Below are positions 5,814 through 6,538 of a stretch of 6,538 bases of DNA, in pieces. Numbering within the stretch: the stretch's first letter is position 1; every line of letters begins with the position of its first letter. The notes under the pieces are model-generated. The model was not told the DNA's origin, did no database searches, and worked only from the letters and a program-made list of their open reading frames with translations. A program made the translations under genes and the position numbers. Origin of the DNA: Balneolaceae bacterium. Its GTDB lineage: Bacteria; Bacteroidota; Rhodothermia; Balneolales; Balneolaceae. The DNA is taken from the NCBI GenBank assembly GCA_003555185.1, contig PWFZ01000458.1, positions 1 through 6,538 on the forward strand. The letters run 5' to 3'.

Positions 5814-5879
5814 CCATTGTCTAACATTTCTATTACTCAGTTTCATATCTATTTTCGAATGCATAATTTAAGTGGAATT

Positions 5880-5896
5880 GAAACCTGTCAGGTTTC
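5880..5896 (+). repeat. REP-like palindrome, unit 1
   Basis: GAAACCTG at 5880-5887 and CAGGTTTC at 5889-5896 form a perfect 8-base inverted repeat around a single T. It follows the stop of the PLP enzyme gene by 66 bases. No T-run follows, so it is a poor intrinsic terminator on the + strand. A near-copy lies 24 bases downstream. AAACCTG/CAGGTTT palindromes in pairs are, as far as I recall, common between genes in Bacteroidota genomes, but I could not check copy number here. Confidence 0.6.
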
Positions 5897-5919
5897 TCTT
5901 GTCATAATTCAAAGAGTAT

Positions 5920-5935
5920 AAACCTGATAGGTTTT
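5920..5935 (+). repeat. REP-like palindrome, unit 2
   Basis: AAACCT at 5920-5925 and AGGTTT at 5929-5934 pair around GAT, with an extra T at 5935. The 15-base core differs from unit 1 at two central positions only (GTC versus GAT between the arms). The two units form a doublet ending 37 bases before the predicted start region of the downstream Wzi-like gene, so they could be repeats, a weak terminator, or a protein-binding site. The sequence does not decide. Confidence 0.55.
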
Positions 5936-5960
5936 AAGGTTAATCAGATAATTACCAGTA

Positions 5961-5969
5961 AAAGAGGAG
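5961..5969 (+). promoter_or_regulatory. Strong Shine-Dalgarno-like site before the Wzi-like gene
   Basis: AAAGAGGAG is the clearest purine-rich ribosome binding site in the window; the other genes have weak or no such site. It ends three bases before the ATC codon at 5973 that begins the signal-peptide coding sequence. Its position supports initiation at or very near 5973 even though no standard start codon is there. Confidence 0.6.
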
Positions 5970-5972
5970 TTC

Positions 5973-6538
5973 ATCAAAAAGTTTGCTTCAATATTTTTTC
6001 TATCGGTGCTGCTGCTTATTTGCACTAAGTACTCATTCGCACAGGTAAATACTTCAGTGGATGTAATTGGAGTAATTAGTACCGGTGATCAAACTCCCTT
6101 TTGGATGCAGTCTAACAGAAACGGAATTTATTCGACGGAGGGGAGTCAGTTATTAAGCAGATTTCAAGCGCATGGAACCGAAGAGCTATCTGATGCTGTC
6201 AGAGTTCTTTATGGTGCAGACTTCATTGCCCGACCGGGAACACAATCATCTGCTCATTATAATCAGGGGTTCGTGAAACTGCAGGCATACGGCGTAGAAT
6301 TTGCTGCAGGACGCTTTGAAAACAGCTCTCCGATCCACAGTGAAGAGTTAAGCATGGGTTCACTAGGGGTAAGCCGAAACGCAACTCCTGTACCGCAGAT
6401 ACGACTTGGCTTGACCGACTGGACCTCCATTCCCTTCACACAAAATTTTATTCAAATAAAAGGACGGGTTGCTCATGGATGGCTGGGCAGCAACCGTGCT
6501 ACAGACAATGTTCTATATCATGAAAAAGTGGGACATGC
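5973..6538 (+). CDS. Capsule assembly Wzi family outer-membrane protein, 5' part (runs off window; non-standard start codon)
   Basis: About 188 residues are visible before the window ends. The N-terminus reads (I/M)-K-K-F-A-S-I-F-F-L-S-V-L-L-L-I-C, a type I signal peptide ending near S-F-A-Q at residues 21-24. The mature part has features I associate with the Wzi-like family: T-P-F-W-M-Q-S-N-R-N-G at about 40-50, alternating beta-barrel strands, F-A-A-G-R-F-E at about 113-119, and I-R-L-G-L-T-D-W followed by I-K-G-R-V-A-H-G-W-L-G near the end. Wzi proteins are outer-membrane 18-strand barrels that help anchor or assemble surface polysaccharide. The family call is by recognition of these motifs. 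The start is odd: in frame, a stop lies at 5949-5951 and no ATG, GTG or TTG occurs before GTG 6006 in the middle of the signal peptide. The ATC at 5973, just after the ribosome binding site, is where ATG is expected. Explanations are a rare ATC start, a disabled gene, or a sequence error. No other in-frame stop is present. Confidence 0.75.
   Translation, partial: MKKFASIFFLSVLLLICTKYSFAQVNTSVDVIGVISTGDQTPFWMQSNRNGIYSTEGSQLLSRFQAHGTEELSDAVRVLYGADFIARPGTQSSAHYNQGFVKLQAYGVEFAAGRFENSSPIHSEELSMGSLGVSRNATPVPQIRLGLTDWTSIPFTQNFIQIKGRVAHGWLGSNRATDNVLYHEKVGH

Noticed and set aside
5073..5827. Three minus-strand ORFs over the PLP enzyme gene (5073-5336, 5105-5299, 5498-5827)
   Set aside because: All lie antisense to strongly conserved PLP-enzyme sequence and show no family features.

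Overview
The window looks like chromosome from a moderately AT-rich member of the Bacteroidota/Balneolota group (inference). The reasons are the lipoproteins with Asp-rich stretches right after the lipidated Cys, the mostly missing Shine-Dalgarno sequences, acidic secreted proteins as in marine or halophilic relatives, and a Wzi-type outer-membrane protein of the kind common in that group. Every gene I can support is on the + strand.

Bases 1-1323 are housekeeping. The 3' end of mfd (transcription-repair coupling factor) overlaps by four bases (ATGA) a complete Sua5-type threonylcarbamoyl-AMP synthase gene, which serves the universal t6A tRNA modification. No intrinsic terminator follows it. 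The next 140 bases carry two mutually exclusive short hairpins and a possible 12-codon leader ORF that ends on the start codon of the next gene.

Bases 1467-4652 form a secreted-lipoprotein block: a three-FAS1-domain lipoprotein with a C-terminal cupredoxin domain that keeps a full type 1 copper ligand set, a small orphan lipoprotein (59-71 aa), and a two-FAS1 lipoprotein paralogous to the first half of the big one. Each is followed by its own intrinsic terminator, and the three hairpins share nearly the same stem. They therefore look like three separate transcription units made by local duplication and divergence, probably acting at the cell surface in adhesion or matrix binding, with copper or redox chemistry added in the large one.

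Bases 4866-5813 encode a stand-alone PLP enzyme of the serine racemase / threonine dehydratase fold that keeps the serine-racemase-type lysine, serine and metal-site residues and starts with TTG. After it come two palindromic REP-like units. From about 5973 to the end is the 5' part of a Wzi-family outer-membrane beta-barrel protein. It has a good ribosome binding site and signal peptide but no ATG, GTG or TTG at the expected position, where an ATC codon sits instead.

The most unusual items are the FAS1-cupredoxin fusion, the leader upstream of it, the orphan lipoprotein, and the Wzi gene without a standard start codon. I see no phage, insertion sequence, CRISPR array, toxin-antitoxin pair, rRNA or tRNA. 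No gene-free stretch exceeds 300 bases; bases 3556-3707, upstream of the two-FAS1 gene, hold nothing I can name.
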